DNA from: Burkholderiales bacterium | Lineage (GTDB): Bacteria > Pseudomonadota > Gammaproteobacteria > Burkholderiales > Burkholderiaceae_C | Reading direction: 5' to 3' | DNA: 21,952 nucleotides | NCBI GenBank assembly: GCA_028869035.1 | Contig: JAGWTL010000008.1 | Location: 1-21,952, forward strand | Shown: positions 20,772 through 21,952 of the stretch, one piece after another | Position numbering within the stretch: the stretch's first letter is position 1 | How the letters are laid out: each line of letters begins with the position of its first letter | Made by a program: the position numbers and the translations under genes | Notes under the pieces: generated by a model | The model's input: the letters and a program-made list of their open reading frames with translations, nothing else | What the model was told of the DNA's origin: nothing | The model's database searches: none

Positions 20772-21952
20772 ATGAAGACAAGCACCGTTGAAGTCGGCGA
20801 ATTGGTCTCGAGTCTGAGCGCCGCCGGTGTGCAGCGCCAGATCGAAACGCTGCCAGGCGTTCACCATGTCGACGTGAACTACGTCGCTGGGAGCGCCACC
20901 GTCCACTTCGACGAGACGAAGACCTCGCTGGAGGACATCCGACAGCGCATCATCGAGTGCGGCTACCACTGCCGCGGTGAGATGCTGCCCGCGCACGTCT
21001 GCCCGCCCGAGGGATATGCCGAGATCCGCGGGCACGCAGGCCACGAAGACCATGCCGCGCATGGCACCTACGCTGGGCATACTGCTCACGGTCACGGTGC
21101 GCATGCAGCCGCGACGGCCTCCGCCCCGCCGTCTGCCACTACCAAGGCCCTACCCTCCGCGCCACATCCGGGACATACAGCGCGCGCCGGCCACAGTGGC
21201 GAAGCCGCCCACCAGATGAGCGACATGATGCACGACATGGGCCATGCGCCCGGCATGTCGATGCAGGACATGGCAAACGACATGCGCAACCGCTTCCTCA
21301 TCGCGCTGCTGTTTGCGATCCCGGTGTTCCTCTACTCGCCGATGGGCAAGATGTTCGGTGACTTCGCCACGCCGTTCGGGATGGATCGCGACATCTTCCT
21401 GTTCATCGTCGCGACCGGCGCCATCGCCTACCCCGGCTGGCCGTTCTTCGTCGCCGGCTGGCGCGCCGCGCGCAACAAGGTCGCGAACATGGCCACACTG
21501 GTCGTGTTGTCCGTCGGCACCGGCTACGTGTTCAGCCTTGGCGCCACCTTCTTCTACGACGGCGAGGTGTTCTACGAGGCGGCCTCCGTGCTGCTGGTAT
21601 TCATCCTGCTCGGCCACTGGCTGGAGATGCGTGCGCGCGCCGGCGCTTCCGACGCAATCCGTGCGCTGATGGACCTGGCTCCGCCGATGGCGACGGTGCT
21701 GCGCAATGGCGTCGAGACCAAGGTCCCAACTTCCGAGGTGCTGGTCGGCGAGACAGTGGTCATCAAGCCGGGCGACAAGATCCCGGTGGACGGCAAGATC
21801 ACCGAGGGCGGATCGCAGGTCGATGAATCGATGCTCACCGGTGAGTCGATGCCGGTCAAGAAGGTGGTCGGCAACGCGGTGATCGGCGCAACCATCAACA
21901 AGAGCGGCAGCTTCCGCTACCAGGCCACCAAGGTCGGCGCCGACACCGCGCT
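20772..21952 (+). CDS. Copper-type P1B ATPase, N-terminal half (runs off the right edge)
   Basis: An open frame of 393 codons from ATG 20772 (AAAGGA upstream) reaches the window end. It encodes a heavy-metal-translocating P1B ATPase of the copper group, probably CopB-like. Residues 5-67 form an HMA-like fold (ETLPGVHHVDVNYVAGSATV) but the metal-binding CxxC is replaced by Ser16-Ala-Ala-Gly19. Residues 88-147 are His-rich (GHAGHEDHAAHG, AHGHGAHA) and 148-171 Met/His-rich (QMSDMMHDMGHAPGMSMQDM). Membrane helices follow at about 174-192, 207-230, 239-262 and 268-284, then GHWLEMRARAGASDAIRAL. The actuator domain carries TGES (356-359). The membrane CPC/CPH motif, the phosphorylated DKTGT and the ATP-binding domain lie outside the window, so metal choice cannot be confirmed. 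Confidence 0.93.
   Translation, partial: MKTSTVEVGELVSSLSAAGVQRQIETLPGVHHVDVNYVAGSATVHFDETKTSLEDIRQRIIECGYHCRGEMLPAHVCPPEGYAEIRGHAGHEDHAAHGTYAGHTAHGHGAHAAATASAPPSATTKALPSAPHPGHTARAGHSGEAAHQMSDMMHDMGHAPGMSMQDMANDMRNRFLIALLFAIPVFLYSPMGKMFGDFATPFGMDRDIFLFIVATGAIAYPGWPFFVAGWRAARNKVANMATLVVLSVGTGYVFSLGATFFYDGEVFYEAASVLLVFILLGHWLEMRARAGASDAIRALMDLAPPMATVLRNGVETKVPTSEVLVGETVVIKPGDKIPVDGKITEGGSQVDESMLTGESMPVKKVVGNAVIGATINKSGSFRYQATKVGADTA

Noticed and set aside
1..21952. tRNA or rRNA genes, especially near the insertion sequence or the metal block as an integration site
   Set aside because: I saw no cloverleaf-like or rRNA-like sequence; a covariance-model scan was not possible here.

Overview
The window looks like chromosome from a high-GC betaproteobacterium of the Burkholderiales, most likely Comamonadaceae-like. 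This is an inference from several signs: an orphan Bug-type solute-binding protein, many LysR regulators, strong GCC/CTG/GAC codon preference, and GCCTGTCGAAGG-type intergenic palindromes. No rRNA, tRNA or CRISPR array was seen.

Left part (1-4.4 kb). The 5' part of malate synthase G (minus strand, running off the left edge) lies just downstream of an (S)-2-haloacid dehalogenase-type HAD gene. That gene is divergent from a LysR regulator across a structured 188-bp intergenic region. A small two-helix membrane protein and a PF10118-type metal-dependent hydrolase follow.

Middle part (4.6-10.5 kb). Five minus-strand genes form a probable catabolic operon, read MaoC-type hydratase -> acyl-CoA dehydrogenase -> CaiB/BaiF CoA-transferase -> MmgE/PrpD protein -> Bug solute-binding protein. 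The logic is capture of a small carboxylate, CoA activation, alpha,beta-dehydrogenation and hydration. The gene set resembles the itaconate cluster of Pseudomonas aeruginosa but has no CitE-type lyase here. Three copies of a palindromic repeat sit between or beside these genes.

10.6-16.6 kb. A membrane GGDEF diguanylate cyclase is divergent from a second LysR gene. That LysR gene ends at a 21-bp perfect inverted repeat facing a PsiF-repeat secreted protein encoded on the other strand. The plus-strand run argS, SPOR-domain protein and dsbA closes with a clear UUCG-loop terminator.

16.6-18.2 kb. A gene-free, hairpin-rich repeat element of about 430 bp is followed after 5 bp by a complete IS30-family element with near-perfect 25-bp terminal repeats. 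Its transposase is broken by a single in-frame stop just before the first catalytic Asp.

18.2 kb to the right edge. A metal-resistance block begins with a perfect FNR/Anr box in class II geometry. It then encodes a small secreted protein, a DUF2933 protein, an ICMT-like membrane methyltransferase, a PPK2 polyphosphate kinase, and the N-terminal half of a copper-type P1B ATPase. In that ATPase the HMA domain has lost its CxxC and is followed by a His/Met-rich linker. This block is the most interesting part of the window: a copper pump linked to polyphosphate metabolism and possibly to oxygen sensing.
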